64,000 nucleotides of DNA, taken from the NCBI RefSeq assembly GCF_018070575.1, contig NZ_JAGPXN010000022.1, positions 1-64,000 of the forward strand, in the 5' to 3' direction. The position numbers and the translations under genes are program-made. The notes beneath the pieces were generated by a model. That model was not told where the DNA came from. It ran no database searches and saw only the letters and a list, made by a program, of their open reading frames with translations. Shown here one piece after another: positions 27,034-36,290 of the stretch. Source of the stretch: Micromonospora sp. C31 (GTDB taxonomy: Bacteria; Actinomycetota; Actinomycetes; Mycobacteriales; Micromonosporaceae). The first letter of the stretch is position 1; every line of letters starts with the position of its first letter.

Positions 27034-28443
27034 GTGCCAGCCGACCCGCCGTCTGACGATCCACCTGCGGGAGCCGACCATGGTGAGCCGAGGCGCACGC
27101 CCGACGGTCCTGGGCGCTCCGCCGGGGCGGTCGGTACGCCGGTGCACGCCTACCCGGCTCGGCTGTGGCGCGCGTTGGACCGGCACCGCCCTCCCGGAGC
27201 GGACGCCGTCACCAACGCGTGGCGCAGTCCGGTGCGTGGCCCGTGGTTGACGTCCGTGCTCGGCGTCGTCCTGCTCGCCACGCTACCGTTGGTGATCATC
27301 ACGGGCCTCCTGGACTGGATCGCCTACGGCCCTCGGCTCGGCCAGGCGTTCCCCAGCGACGTGGGCTGGTTGCGCCCTCTCGTCTTCGACTGGCCGACCC
27401 GCCCCGCCTGGTTGTTCCGGCTCACCCAGGGGCTGCACGTGACGCTCGGCATCGTGTTGGTTCCGGTGGTGGTGGCGAAGCTCTGGTCGGTGGTACCCAA
27501 GCTGTTCGACTGGCCGCCGGCCCGTTCGCCGGCCCAGGTGCTCGAACGGCTGTCGCTGCTGCTGTTGGTGGGCGGAATCCTCTTCGAGATGGCCACCGGT
27601 CTGCTCAACATCCAGTACGCGTACCTGTTCGGTTTCGACTTCTACACCGCGCACTGGTACGGCGCCTGGATCTTCACCGCCGCCCTCGTCACGCACGTGC
27701 TGATCAAGCTTCCTCGGACGATCTCCGCGCTGCGCGGCCCGCGCCTCACGCGTACGACGGTGGAGGAGAGCGTGCCGGAGCCGGCGGATCCGGACGGGCT
27801 GGTGGCCCGCCGGCCCGGCCCGGCGACGATGAGCCGACGTGGCGTTCTCGCCCTGACCGGGGGCGGCGCGTTGCTGCTGGCGGCGCTGACCGTCGGGCAG
27901 AGCCTGGACGGCGTGCTGCGCCGGACCGCGCTGCTGCTGCCCAGGGGGCGGCAGCCCGACGACGGACCGAACGGGTTCCCGGTCAACCGGACCGCCGCCG
28001 CGGCCGGTGTCCGGACCGCCGACACCGGGGCCCGGTGGCGACTGACGGTGCGCGGCGGCAGCCGTACGGTCGAGGTGGACCGCGACGGCCTGCTCGCGAT
28101 GACGCAGCACACCGCGGACCTGCCGATCGCCTGCGTCGAGGGGTGGTCGACGACGCAGACCTGGACCGGGGTCCGGCTGCGGGACCTCGCCGCTCTGGTC
28201 GGCGCCCCCGACAGCGCCGTGGCGCGGGTCGAGTCGTTGGAACAGGCCGGTCTGTTCCGTCAGGCCCGGTTGCAGGTCAACCAGGTCCGCCACCCCGACT
28301 CGATGCTCGCCCTGCGGGTCAACGGCGTCGATCTCTCGGCCGACCACGGCTATCCGGCGCGGATCATCGTGCCTGCGCTGCCTGGCGTGCACTGTACGAA
28401 GTGGGTCCGCAGGATCACCTTCGAGGAGCCGCCCGGTGACTGA
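27034..28443 (+). CDS. Membrane-anchored molybdopterin (sulfite oxidase-family) oxidoreductase
   Basis: 469 residues. The N-terminal 220 hold four hydrophobic helices with conserved His (GLHVTLG, HWYGAW, VTHVLIK), like a cytochrome b561-type heme anchor. A further segment (about 268-290, SRRGVLALTGGGALLLAA) resembles a Tat-like or membrane helix. The C-terminal oxidoreductase domain has the molybdenum-ligand Cys in LPIACVEGWS (Cys367) and ends with GVHCTKWVRRI. It is short for sulfite oxidase because the dimer domain is missing. GGAGGA precedes the GTG. The fusion suggests electron exchange with the membrane quinone pool. Confidence 0.82.
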   Translation: MPADPPSDDPPAGADHGEPRRTPDGPGRSAGAVGTPVHAYPARLWRALDRHRPPGADAVTNAWRSPVRGPWLTSVLGVVLLATLPLVIITGLLDWIAYGPRLGQAFPSDVGWLRPLVFDWPTRPAWLFRLTQGLHVTLGIVLVPVVVAKLWSVVPKLFDWPPARSPAQVLERLSLLLLVGGILFEMATGLLNIQYAYLFGFDFYTAHWYGAWIFTAALVTHVLIKLPRTISALRGPRLTRTTVEESVPEPADPDGLVARRPGPATMSRRGVLALTGGGALLLAALTVGQSLDGVLRRTALLLPRGRQPDDGPNGFPVNRTAAAAGVRTADTGARWRLTVRGGSRTVEVDRDGLLAMTQHTADLPIACVEGWSTTQTWTGVRLRDLAALVGAPDSAVARVESLEQAGLFRQARLQVNQVRHPDSMLALRVNGVDLSADHGYPARIIVPALPGVHCTKWVRRITFEEPPGD

Positions 28444-28924
28444 TTTCCGGCGTCACTACGGCGCCGCCCCCTGGCATCTGCTGCTCCTGCTCGGCTGCTT
28501 CGCGGTGACCGGCTGGATAGCCTTGCGGCTGGCCGGAGAGGCGACCGCGGGGCGGATGCTGCTCTGGTTCGTCGGCGCGGTCATCGCCCACGACCTGTTC
28601 CTGTTCCCGCTCTACGCCCTGGTCGATCGGGCGCTGCGCGCGGCGATGGCCGGCACCGGGCGTCGATCGGCGCTGAACCACGTACGGGTGCCCGCGCTCG
28701 CCTCCGGGCTGCTCCTGCTCGTCTACCTGCCCAGCATCCTCGGCCTGGGCGGCGACACGTACACGGCGGCGACCGGCCTGACCCCGCAGCCGCTGCTGGC
28801 CCGCTGGCTGGTGGCCAGCGCAGCGATCTTCGCCGTCAGCGCGGTGCTCTACGCACTGCGGCGAGGTGCCACTCGGAAGGTCATCTTCTCGGGGCCGGAC
28901 ACACCTCGTGGCCCGCGAACATAG
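28436..28924 (+). CDS. Hypothetical four-helix membrane protein
   Basis: 162 residues with four hydrophobic helices (about 15-33, 42-62, 80-102 and 120-140). The GTG overlaps the end of the oxidoreductase gene by 8 bases, so the two are translated together and the protein may be part of the same membrane complex. No family is recognised. A small GC hairpin (29041-29058) lies in the convergent gap after it. Confidence 0.7.
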   Translation: MTDFRRHYGAAPWHLLLLLGCFAVTGWIALRLAGEATAGRMLLWFVGAVIAHDLFLFPLYALVDRALRAAMAGTGRRSALNHVRVPALASGLLLLVYLPSILGLGGDTYTAATGLTPQPLLARWLVASAAIFAVSAVLYALRRGATRKVIFSGPDTPRGPRT

Positions 28925-29071
28925 CGCACCGTCCACGGCGACGGCGGGACCGGCAGCGCCAGAGCCGCGCGCGGGCGTCGACCGCCGCCCCCACGACTGC
29001 ACCACCACCGCGACCAGCAGTCCTCCGGGCCCCGCGTCGGCGCCCGCCCTGACGGGCGGCAGGGGCGCTGG

Positions 29072-29470
29072 TCAGGCGGGCGCGACGTAGTAGAACCGCC
29101 GGTAGCCGAGCAGCATCCCCTCGTCGGTGAGGGTGAAAACGTCGACGAAGTCGACGTCCGTGCCGGTCTGCCCGCGCTGGTCCGCGCAGGTGTAGCGGCC
29201 GGTCACCGCGACCGCGTCGCCGTCGGCGACGACCTTGTAGATGCGGTGCCGGGTGGGTGGCCCGGCGATCTGGGCATGGGTACGCAGCACCTCGGCCCGG
29301 CCGCGGCCCTGCGCCAGGTCCGGGCGGCGCACCTGGGCGTCCTCGTCGAGGAGGGAGCCGTAACCGTCGATGTCGCCGGTGTCGAGATAGTGGTACGACA
29401 GGTGGACGTGGTCGACCCCTGCCGCCGTCGCTGCCCTGCTGCGCGTCCGCAGGCTCCCGTCGCCGCTCAT
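29072..29470 (-). CDS. SnoaL/NTF2-like protein
   Basis: 132 residues with the cone-shaped SnoaL/NTF2 pattern: helical VHLSYHYLDTGDIDGYGSLL, then strands RHRIYKVVADGDAVAVTGRY and VDFVDVFTLTDEGMLLGYRR. Relatives act as small cyclases, isomerases or binding proteins, often near natural-product genes. The start has GGAGAT upstream. It lies at the left edge of the NRPS cluster; whether it belongs is unclear. The 306 bases up to the SARP gene show nothing else supportable. Confidence 0.72.
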   Translation of the reverse strand: MSGDGSLRTRSRAATAAGVDHVHLSYHYLDTGDIDGYGSLLDEDAQVRRPDLAQGRGRAEVLRTHAQIAGPPTRHRIYKVVADGDAVAVTGRYTCADQRGQTGTDVDFVDVFTLTDEGMLLGYRRFYYVAPA

Positions 29471-29776
29471 CGGGATCTCCTCTGCCTGTTCCCCGTTGGC
29501 CCACCCGCTGGTGGCTGTGGGAAGACTGTCGGTGGGGCAGGCATCTCCGGCCTATCACGGCGCTTTCTCCGCGGGGGTGACCACTTTCGGCAGCATGACG
29601 GCATGTCGCGGCACAGTGGTGCGCCGGACCGGGCCACCGAATCATCGATCGCCCCGGTCGCGCAACATACCAACGGGTACAACTGACGGTTAACCGCGCT
29701 GATTTACAGGAGTCGCCGCGATGAGGTGAGCTGTTACGGGAAATGCTGCTCCCGCAATAGCTGGCTCTGGAGATTC

Positions 29777-32700
29777 ATGCCCGACTCAACCATCGCCAGT
29801 CCAGTACTCCCTACCGGGGTCGTCTTCCGGATCCTGGGGCCCCTACAGGTCGACGGGCCGGACGGTCCGGTACGCGTGCCGCCCGGACGCCAGGAGATCA
29901 TCCTGGCCTGTCTGCTGATCGAGGCCGGCCGGGTCGTCGGCACCGACCGGCTGCTCGACCTCATCTGGCCGGAGGAACCGCCGGACACCGCCCGCACCCA
30001 GATCCAGATCTGCATCTCCCGGCTGCGCAAGAGCTTCACCGAGGCCCGCGTCGCCGCCACGGTGGTGTCCCGCGCGCCCGGGTACCTGCTGCGTACCGGT
30101 GAGGACGCGGTCGACCTGCACCTGTTCCACCGTCAGGTGGCCGCGTCCCGGGTGCTGGTCAAGGAGGGCCGTGCCGCCGAGGCCGCCGAGTCGCTGCGCG
30201 GCGCCGTGTCCCTGTGGCGGGGCCCCTGCCTGGACGGCATCCCCAGCGACGTGCTGCGCGTCTGGGGGCAACGCCTCGACGAGGACCGGCTGACCGCGGT
30301 CGAGACGTACCTGGAGCTGGAGCTGAGCCTGGGCCGCTGCCACGAGATGGTGGGAGAGGTCCGCCGACTGGTTGACGAGTACCCGCTGCGGGAGCGGTTG
30401 CGGGGCCAGCTGATGCTCGCCCTGTACCGCTCCGGGCGGCAGGCCGAGGCGCTCGATGTGTACCGCGCCGGCCGCCGACTGCTCGCCGACGAGCTGGGCC
30501 TGGCGCCGGGGGAGGAGCTGCGACAACTGGAGAACGCCATCCTCGCCGGGGATCCGGCGCTGCTGAGCGCCGCGCCGGCCGGTTACCCGCCCGAACGCGC
30601 CGCCCCGCCGATGGCGGCGCCCCCGCCGGCGTACGGGGACGAGAAGCCCCACCAACTGCCAGCCGACACCGCCGACTTCGTCGCCGACGAGGCGGTGCTG
30701 CGCACCGCGGAGGCCGCGCTGCTGGGCGGCGACGGGCAGCGCGCGCTCGGCCTGGTGGTGATCGCCGGCAAGCCCGGGATCGGCAAGAGCGCGATGGCCA
30801 CCCACATCGCCCACCGCCTCGGCGAGCGGTTTCCCGACGGACAGCTCTACGGGGACCTGCGGGGGGCCGGGCCCGAACCGGTCAGCGCCAAGGACATGCT
30901 CGGCCGGTTCCTGCGGGCACTGGGCATCCCCGGTCCGGTGATCCCCGACGACACCGACGAACGCGCCGAGATGTACCGGACACTGCTGGCCGCCCGGCGG
31001 ATGCTGGTGGTCCTCGACGACGCCGCCAGCGAACGGCAGATCGCCCCGCTGCTGCCCGGCAGCAGCAGCTGCGCCGTGGTGGTGACCAGCCGGTCCCGGC
31101 TGGCCGCCCTGCCCGGGGCGCAGCGCGTCGAGCTGGACGTGTTCGACGAGGAACAGTCGCTCGACCTGCTGGGCCGGGTGGTCGGCGCCGGGCGGGTGGC
31201 CCGGGAACCGGAGGCTGCCGCCGCCCTGGTCCGGACGGTCGGCGGGTTGCCGCTGGCGCTGCGGATCGTGGCCGCCCGGCTGGCCGCCCGCCCGCACTGG
31301 ACGCTGGCGTCCATGGTGCACCGGCTGGCCAACGAACGGCACCGGCTCGACGAGCTGGCGCACGGCGAGATGACCATCCGGGCCAGCCTGTCGCTGACCC
31401 ACGACGGCCTCAGCCGCACCGATCGACGCCTGCTGCGCCTGTTCAGCCTGGCCGAGGGGCCGGCCGTGCCCGGCTGGGTCGCGGGTGCGCTGCTCGACGA
31501 CCACCGGCCCTTCCCGTCAGACCTGGTGGAGCCCCTGGTCGACGTGCAGATGCTCGACGCGGTCGCGGTGGAGCGCACCGGCGAGTTCCGCTACCGCTTC
31601 CACGAGGTGATCCGGCTGTTCGCCCGCGAGCAGCTGACCCTGCACGACAGCCCCGCCGTGCAGCTCGCCGCGACCGAACGCATGCTCGGCGGCTGGCTGG
31701 CGCTCGCCGAGCAGGCCCACGCGCGGATCTACGGGGGCGACTACACGGTGCTGCGCGGTTCGGGCCGGCGCTGGCAGCTGCCCGCCGGGTACGTCGACGA
31801 CCTGCTCACCGATCCGATCGAGTGGCTGGACACGGAGCACGCGAACCTCTGCCTGGCCGTCGAGCAGGCCGCCCAGGCCGGGTTGGACGAGCTGTGCTGG
31901 GACCTGGCCACCACCCTGGTGACGCTGTTCGAGGCGCGCGGCTACTTCGACCTGTGGGAACGCACCCACCAGCGGGCGCTGGAGGCCACCCGGGAGGCCG
32001 GCAACCGGCGCGGCGTCGCCGCCGTGCTCGCGTCGCTGGGCACCATGCACCTGAGCCGGCAGCATCCGGAGGAGGCACGCCGGGCGCTCACCGCGTCACT
32101 GGAGATCTTCGACGAACTGGGGGAGGTGCACGGGCTCGCCCTGTGCCGCCGCGACCTGGCCCTGCTCGATCGGCAGGCCGGCGAGGACGACCGGGCGCTG
32201 GTGCGCTACGAGCAGGCCGCCCGCGACTTCGACCGGGTCGGCGACGTGGTGGGCCGCGCGACGGTGCTCACCCAGAGCGCGCACATCTGGATGCGGCGGG
32301 GGCACAGCGCCGTCGCCCAGGCCCAACTGGAGGAGGCGCTGGACGTCTTCCGGTCCGTCGGCTACGCCCAGGGCGAGGCCCGTGCCCTGCGGCGGGCCGG
32401 CCAGGTGCAGTTACAGATGGGCGAACACGCGGAGGCGGAACGGACCCTGACCGGGGTGCTCGACATGGTGCGGCACGGCCGGGACATCATCGGCGAGGGG
32501 CACCTGCTGCGCAACCTCGGCGAGGTGCACGCCGCTGCGGGCCGTCACGCGCAGGCGCGGGACGCCTTCGAGCGCGCCCTGACCGTACGTGAGCAGATCA
32601 TGGACCACGGCGGGGCGGCGTTGGTACGGCTGGACCTGGCCCGGCTGTTGGCCCGGGTCGGCGAACCGGTGCCGGCCCGGGAGCTGCTCGACCAGGCTGC

Positions 32701-32794
32701 GGAGACCTTCCGGGCGCGGGGGATGTGGCACGAGACACGGGAGGCGGAGGTCCTGGCCGACGAGCTGGTGGCCCTGGGCTCTGCCGCCTCCTGA
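29777..32794 (+). CDS. SARP-family regulator with NB-ARC and TPR domains (AfsR/DnrI/RedD type)
   Basis: About 1005 residues. OmpR-like DNA-binding domain (about 15-100: FRILGPLQVDG, ARTQIQICISRLRKSF, APGYLL), BTAD (about 105-255), NB-ARC (about 290-560) with Walker A GKPGIGKSA and Walker B MLVVLDDA, and a C-terminal array of tetratricopeptide repeats (about 680-1000). This is the AfsR architecture and acts as an ATP-dependent transcription activator. CTGGAG precedes the chosen ATG. Located at the start of the NRPS cluster, it is the likely pathway activator. Confidence 0.9.
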   Translation: MPDSTIASPVLPTGVVFRILGPLQVDGPDGPVRVPPGRQEIILACLLIEAGRVVGTDRLLDLIWPEEPPDTARTQIQICISRLRKSFTEARVAATVVSRAPGYLLRTGEDAVDLHLFHRQVAASRVLVKEGRAAEAAESLRGAVSLWRGPCLDGIPSDVLRVWGQRLDEDRLTAVETYLELELSLGRCHEMVGEVRRLVDEYPLRERLRGQLMLALYRSGRQAEALDVYRAGRRLLADELGLAPGEELRQLENAILAGDPALLSAAPAGYPPERAAPPMAAPPPAYGDEKPHQLPADTADFVADEAVLRTAEAALLGGDGQRALGLVVIAGKPGIGKSAMATHIAHRLGERFPDGQLYGDLRGAGPEPVSAKDMLGRFLRALGIPGPVIPDDTDERAEMYRTLLAARRMLVVLDDAASERQIAPLLPGSSSCAVVVTSRSRLAALPGAQRVELDVFDEEQSLDLLGRVVGAGRVAREPEAAAALVRTVGGLPLALRIVAARLAARPHWTLASMVHRLANERHRLDELAHGEMTIRASLSLTHDGLSRTDRRLLRLFSLAEGPAVPGWVAGALLDDHRPFPSDLVEPLVDVQMLDAVAVERTGEFRYRFHEVIRLFAREQLTLHDSPAVQLAATERMLGGWLALAEQAHARIYGGDYTVLRGSGRRWQLPAGYVDDLLTDPIEWLDTEHANLCLAVEQAAQAGLDELCWDLATTLVTLFEARGYFDLWERTHQRALEATREAGNRRGVAAVLASLGTMHLSRQHPEEARRALTASLEIFDELGEVHGLALCRRDLALLDRQAGEDDRALVRYEQAARDFDRVGDVVGRATVLTQSAHIWMRRGHSAVAQAQLEEALDVFRSVGYAQGEARALRRAGQVQLQMGEHAEAERTLTGVLDMVRHGRDIIGEGHLLRNLGEVHAAAGRHAQARDAFERALTVREQIMDHGGAALVRLDLARLLARVGEPVPARELLDQAAETFRARGMWHETREAEVLADELVALGSAAS

Positions 32795-32802
32795 GCCTGC
32801 CG

Positions 32803-32976
32803 TCAGTCCCAGGGGTTGTTGCCGGAGGGCGACGTGGTGGGGGTGGGGGTCGCCACCGTGCCGGTCGGCGTGGGAGCGGAACCGTCGGAGGCCTGTGCGG
32901 CCGTCGCGCCGAGGGCGATGACGCCGGCGGTGGCGGCGGCGAGAACGAAGACCTTGACGGTGGAAATGCGGCCCAT
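32803..32976 (-). CDS. Tiny secreted Thr/Pro-rich peptide
   Basis: 57 residues, with AAGGAG before the ATG at 32976. A signal peptide (MGRISTVKVFVLAAATAG then IALGATAAQA) is followed by a mature tail of about 27 residues rich in Thr, Pro and Ser, ending PSGNNPWD. It has no Cys and no similarity I recognise. It converges with the SARP gene and is divergent from the XRE regulator. An inverted repeat (AGCGTTTC/GAAACGCT, 32991-33020) overlaps its promoter region. Confidence 0.7.
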   Translation of the reverse strand: MGRISTVKVFVLAAATAGVIALGATAAQASDGSAPTPTGTVATPTPTTSPSGNNPWD

Positions 32977-32990
32977 GTCGACTCCTTGTC

Positions 32991-33104
32991 AGCGTTTCCC
33001 TGGGGTGTTGACGAAACGCTAACCACCGGCGGAATCCCGGCCTTATCCCAGCGGTTATCCCGGCGCTATCACCATTGTGGACGCCGCCTGCCCCGGTGAT
33101 AGCG
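32991..33104. promoter_or_regulatory. Divergent regulatory region with inverted and direct repeats
   Basis: The region between the small peptide and the XRE regulator holds AGCGTTTC (32991) inverted to GAAACGCT (33013), TTATCCC twice (33043 and 33055), and a perfect 10-base inverted pair CGCTATCACC (33064) and GGTGATAGCG (33095). The recurring core is GATA/TATC. It is a strong candidate for binding by one of the two flanking regulators. Confidence 0.5.
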
Positions 33105-33302
33105 AGCCGACCCGCGGCGCTCATCAAACGGGTCCTGAGCTGCCGATACGTCGATGATAGGACGCGCGGTGCCCGGCCGATAGCGGCACCCGAAACATTG
33201 ACTCGGACGAGCGGATATCCGGTGACGGAATTGCTGCGCCACACCAACGCGACAGCGTGGCACCGGCTCGTCCACTGCCGCCGGAGAAGTGGAGACCGCA
33301 AC

Positions 33303-34643
33303 ATGAGCATCGACGTGGGCACTGGCGAGGACGTTCCACAGTTCGGGACGCTGGTCCGTCAGCACCGTTTGCGCATCGGGCTGACCCAGCGGGAACTGGC
33401 TGACTTCTCGACGGTCAGCGTCCGGGCCATCCGCGACCTCGAACAGGGTCGGGCGCGGCGGCCCCGTCAGGACACCGTACGGCTGATCGCCGACGGGCTA
33501 CGGCTGGGCCTGCGGGCCCGCGCTGAACTGGAGACCGCCGCCAACCAGGGGCGCACCAGCTGGGCGGTCAAGGCCGCCTACGAGGCGGATCCCCCCGCCC
33601 CGCCCTTCGCCCTGGACGTGCTGGTCGGCCGGGAGGCCGAGACCTCGACCCTGACCGGCGAGCTGGCCTCCGGCGCCGAACGGCTGGTCACCGTGGCCGG
33701 GGTGGACGGCGTGGGCCGTACCCGCCTCGCCCTGGAGGTGGTGACCCGGTTGCACACCGCCGAGCGTACGCCGGTGCTCTGGTACGCGGCCGACGCCGCC
33801 CCCACCGGCGGTGACCGCCTCGCCGCCCTGGTACGGGCCTGCGTCCACCAACTACTCGGTGCCGACGACGGCACCGACGACATCGCCGCGTTCGTCGACA
33901 CCGTCGCCGACCGGCCGCCCGTGCTGGTCGTGGACGGCGTCACCGATCCCGTCGTCCGCGCCGACCGCGTCGCCACGCTGCTGCGCGACTGCCCCGGTCT
34001 GCGGATCCTCGTCACCGCGGCCCAACCCCTGCGCCTGCCGGGGGAGCGGACGTTCCTGCTCACCCCGCTGGCCGTGCCCGAGGACGACGACCCGCTCACG
34101 ATCGGGCAGAGCCCCGCCGTGCGGGTGTTCGTGGAACGGGCCCGCCGGGTCCGCGCCGACTTCACCCTCACCGCTACCGACAGCCGGCTCGTCGCCGACA
34201 TCTGCCGGCGGGTCGACGGGCTGCCGCTGGCGTTGCAGGCCGTCGCGTCCTGGCTGGTCGTGTACGACGTGCCGACCCTGCACCAGTGCCTGCACGCGGA
34301 TCCGGCGGGACTGCTGCACCACCTCGCGGGCGCCGACGGCGACATCCGGCTGCGGGACGCCCTCGAACACCGGTTGGCCGCGCTGCCCGCCGCCGACCGG
34401 GACCTGCTCGCCGAACTGTGCCACCGCGGCGACCGCTTCGGACTGGCGGACGTCACCGTGCTGACCGGTCGAAGCCTGCCCGACAGCGGGCGGACAGTAC
34501 GTGACCTGGTGCTGCGCGGCCTGGTGCGGCCCAGCTACGAAGCCGGGCAGTCCTGGTTCCGGATCCTGCACCTGATCCGGGCCGCCCAGCTGCACGCCGC
34601 GCCCCGCCTCGCGCCCGGCGTCCCGGCCCACGTCGGGGCCTGA
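33303..34643 (+). CDS. XRE-family HTH regulator with NB-ARC-like ATPase domain
   Basis: 446 residues. The N-terminal HTH (about 12-75) contains LRIGLTQRELADFSTVSVRA and IRDLEQGRARRPRQDTV. An ATPase-like region (about 105-400) has a degraded Walker A (VAGVDGVGRTRLA, with Arg in place of Lys), a Walker B-like PVLVVDGV and a GLPLAL motif. There is no TPR array. Proteins like this act as cluster-linked regulators. The ATG at 33303 has GGAGA upstream. Loss of the Walker A Lys suggests it may bind nucleotide weakly or not at all. Confidence 0.82.
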   Translation: MSIDVGTGEDVPQFGTLVRQHRLRIGLTQRELADFSTVSVRAIRDLEQGRARRPRQDTVRLIADGLRLGLRARAELETAANQGRTSWAVKAAYEADPPAPPFALDVLVGREAETSTLTGELASGAERLVTVAGVDGVGRTRLALEVVTRLHTAERTPVLWYAADAAPTGGDRLAALVRACVHQLLGADDGTDDIAAFVDTVADRPPVLVVDGVTDPVVRADRVATLLRDCPGLRILVTAAQPLRLPGERTFLLTPLAVPEDDDPLTIGQSPAVRVFVERARRVRADFTLTATDSRLVADICRRVDGLPLALQAVASWLVVYDVPTLHQCLHADPAGLLHHLAGADGDIRLRDALEHRLAALPAADRDLLAELCHRGDRFGLADVTVLTGRSLPDSGRTVRDLVLRGLVRPSYEAGQSWFRILHLIRAAQLHAAPRLAPGVPAHVGA

Positions 34644-34783
34644 GCAGCGGGCAACTGCTGCGCGGGTGCCGGAACAACTGCCGCCCGGCACCGTGGCACG
34701 CCGGTTCAATGACTGCACCACCGAGCAGCAAGCGGCCGGCGCGGCGCCGGGCCGCCCGACCACGACACGAGGGAGGACGAACT

Positions 34784-35824
34784 GTGTCGGCGAACGTCGA
34801 GTACAGGAAACAAACCCGCACGGCCGTCATCGCCGGCCTCGGCGCGTACGTCCCCGACCGGGCGGTGAAGAACGACGAGGTCGCCGAGCGGCTCGGCGTC
34901 ACCACCGACTGGATCCGCGACCGGACCGGCATCGAGCAACGGTTCGTCCTGGAGCCCGACGGTGCCACCTCCGACCTGGCCGTGGAGGCGGGACGGCGGG
35001 CCCTGGAGTCCTGTGGCAACCCGGACGTCGACTTCCTGGTCCTGGCCACCTGCACCCCCGACCACCCGTTCCCCGCCACCGCCCCGGCCGTCGCCGCCCG
35101 ACTCGGCCTGCGGGGCATCGCGGCCTTCGACCTCAACGCCGCCTGCTCCGGCTTCGTCTACGCCCTGTCGGTCAGCGCCGGGCTGCTGGCCACCGGCACG
35201 TACCGCACCGGGCTGGTGATCGGCGCCGACGCCATCTCCACGATCCTCGACGAGTCGGACAAGATCACCTCCCCGATCTTCGGCGACGGTGCCGGCGCGG
35301 TGGTCGTCCGGGCCGGTGGCCACGACGAGCAGGGCAGCGTCACCGCCCAGCTGATGGGCAGCGACGGCGACCTGCTGGACATCATGAAGACCCCGGCCGG
35401 CGGTTCCCGGCAACGCTCCATCGGCGTGCCGACCGACAACGACCACAGCTACTTCACCATGGCCGGCCGGTCCGTCTACAAGCACGCCATCGCCCGGATG
35501 ACCGGCGCCGCCACGGCCGTGCTCGACGAGATGGGCTGGAGCGTCGACGACGTCGACTGGCTCGTCGCCCACCAGGCCAACCGGCGCATCCTCACCGCCA
35601 CCGCCGAGGCCATCGGCATCCCCGCCGAGAAGGCTGTCATCAACGTCGACAAGGTGGCCAACACCTCCGCCGCGTCCATCCCGCTGGCTTTCGTCGACGC
35701 CGTCACCGCCGGCACCTTCACCCCTGGCGACAAGGTGCTGCTGGCCGCCTTCGGCGGCGGCGCCACCTGGGCCGCCGCCGCCCTCACCTGGCCCGAGCTG
35801 AGCCTCACCGAACCGGCCGACTGA
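34784..35824 (+). CDS. Beta-ketoacyl-ACP synthase III-like protein (FabH/KAS III)
   Basis: 346 residues from a GTG with GGGAGGA upstream. The KAS III triad is complete: Cys121 in NAACSGF, His263 in AHQANRR and Asn293 in KVANTSAAS. The substrate tunnel start DWIRDRTGIEQR is canonical. In a cluster with one free ACP immediately downstream and no acyltransferase or PKS module nearby, it probably makes or transfers a short acyl starter rather than serving general fatty acid synthesis. Confidence 0.88.
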   Translation: MSANVEYRKQTRTAVIAGLGAYVPDRAVKNDEVAERLGVTTDWIRDRTGIEQRFVLEPDGATSDLAVEAGRRALESCGNPDVDFLVLATCTPDHPFPATAPAVAARLGLRGIAAFDLNAACSGFVYALSVSAGLLATGTYRTGLVIGADAISTILDESDKITSPIFGDGAGAVVVRAGGHDEQGSVTAQLMGSDGDLLDIMKTPAGGSRQRSIGVPTDNDHSYFTMAGRSVYKHAIARMTGAATAVLDEMGWSVDDVDWLVAHQANRRILTATAEAIGIPAEKAVINVDKVANTSAASIPLAFVDAVTAGTFTPGDKVLLAAFGGGATWAAAALTWPELSLTEPAD

Positions 35825-35913
35825 CCTGCGCGACAGCCGACGCGACCGCGTCGGGACGACCGAACCAACCGCACCGAGGCACGTCAGTGCCACCACCCTG
35901 ATGGGAGACAACT

Positions 35914-36150
35914 GTGCTGAACACGCTGGAGAGAGTCAACGAGATCGTCCTGGAGCAGGTGCCGGACCTGGCGGTGGAGCAGATCGGCCCCACCCATCTG
36001 CTCAGCGAGGACCTGGGCATCGACTCCCTGACCTTCGTCGACATCCTCGTCAAGGTCGAGAAGATCTTCGACATCGAGGTCAGCGACGACGAGTTGGCCA
36101 CCGTGCAGAGCGTCCAGGACATCCTGGACCTCATCCAGCGGAAGCAGTGA
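35914..36150 (+). CDS. Acyl carrier protein
   Basis: 78 residues with the four-helix ACP pattern and the phosphopantetheine site Ser38 in LGIDSLTFVD. It is acidic and begins with GTG (GGGAGA upstream). It lies 89 bases after the KAS III gene and is likely its partner, offering an acyl chain to the first condensation domain of the NRPS 140 bases downstream. Confidence 0.9.
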   Translation: MLNTLERVNEIVLEQVPDLAVEQIGPTHLLSEDLGIDSLTFVDILVKVEKIFDIEVSDDELATVQSVQDILDLIQRKQ

Positions 36151-36190
36151 CCGTCCGCCCGGTCCGTTCCGCCGCCCGTAGTTCCACCGC

Positions 36191-36239
36191 CGGCCCACCG
36201 CGCGTCTCTTCACACACCTGAAGACGTCGCGGTGGGCCG
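36191..36239 (+). terminator. Hairpin between ACP and the first NRPS gene
   Basis: The 11-base arms CGGCCCACCGC (36191) and GCGGTGGGCCG (36229) pair perfectly. The 27-base loop contains a second, imperfect stem (CGTCTCTTCA with TGAAGACG). No T-run follows. It could end the KAS III-ACP transcript or attenuate NRPS expression. Confidence 0.5.
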
Positions 36240-36290
36240 TCGCCGCCTGTTCCGACCGCACCGAAACCGCGCCCAGATGGGGGTTCCACC

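Noticed and set aside
34784..35824. KAS III as the housekeeping FabH
   Set aside because: It is isolated from fabD/fabF/acpP-type genes and paired with one ACP at an NRPS; a dedicated role is more likely, although sequence alone cannot prove it.
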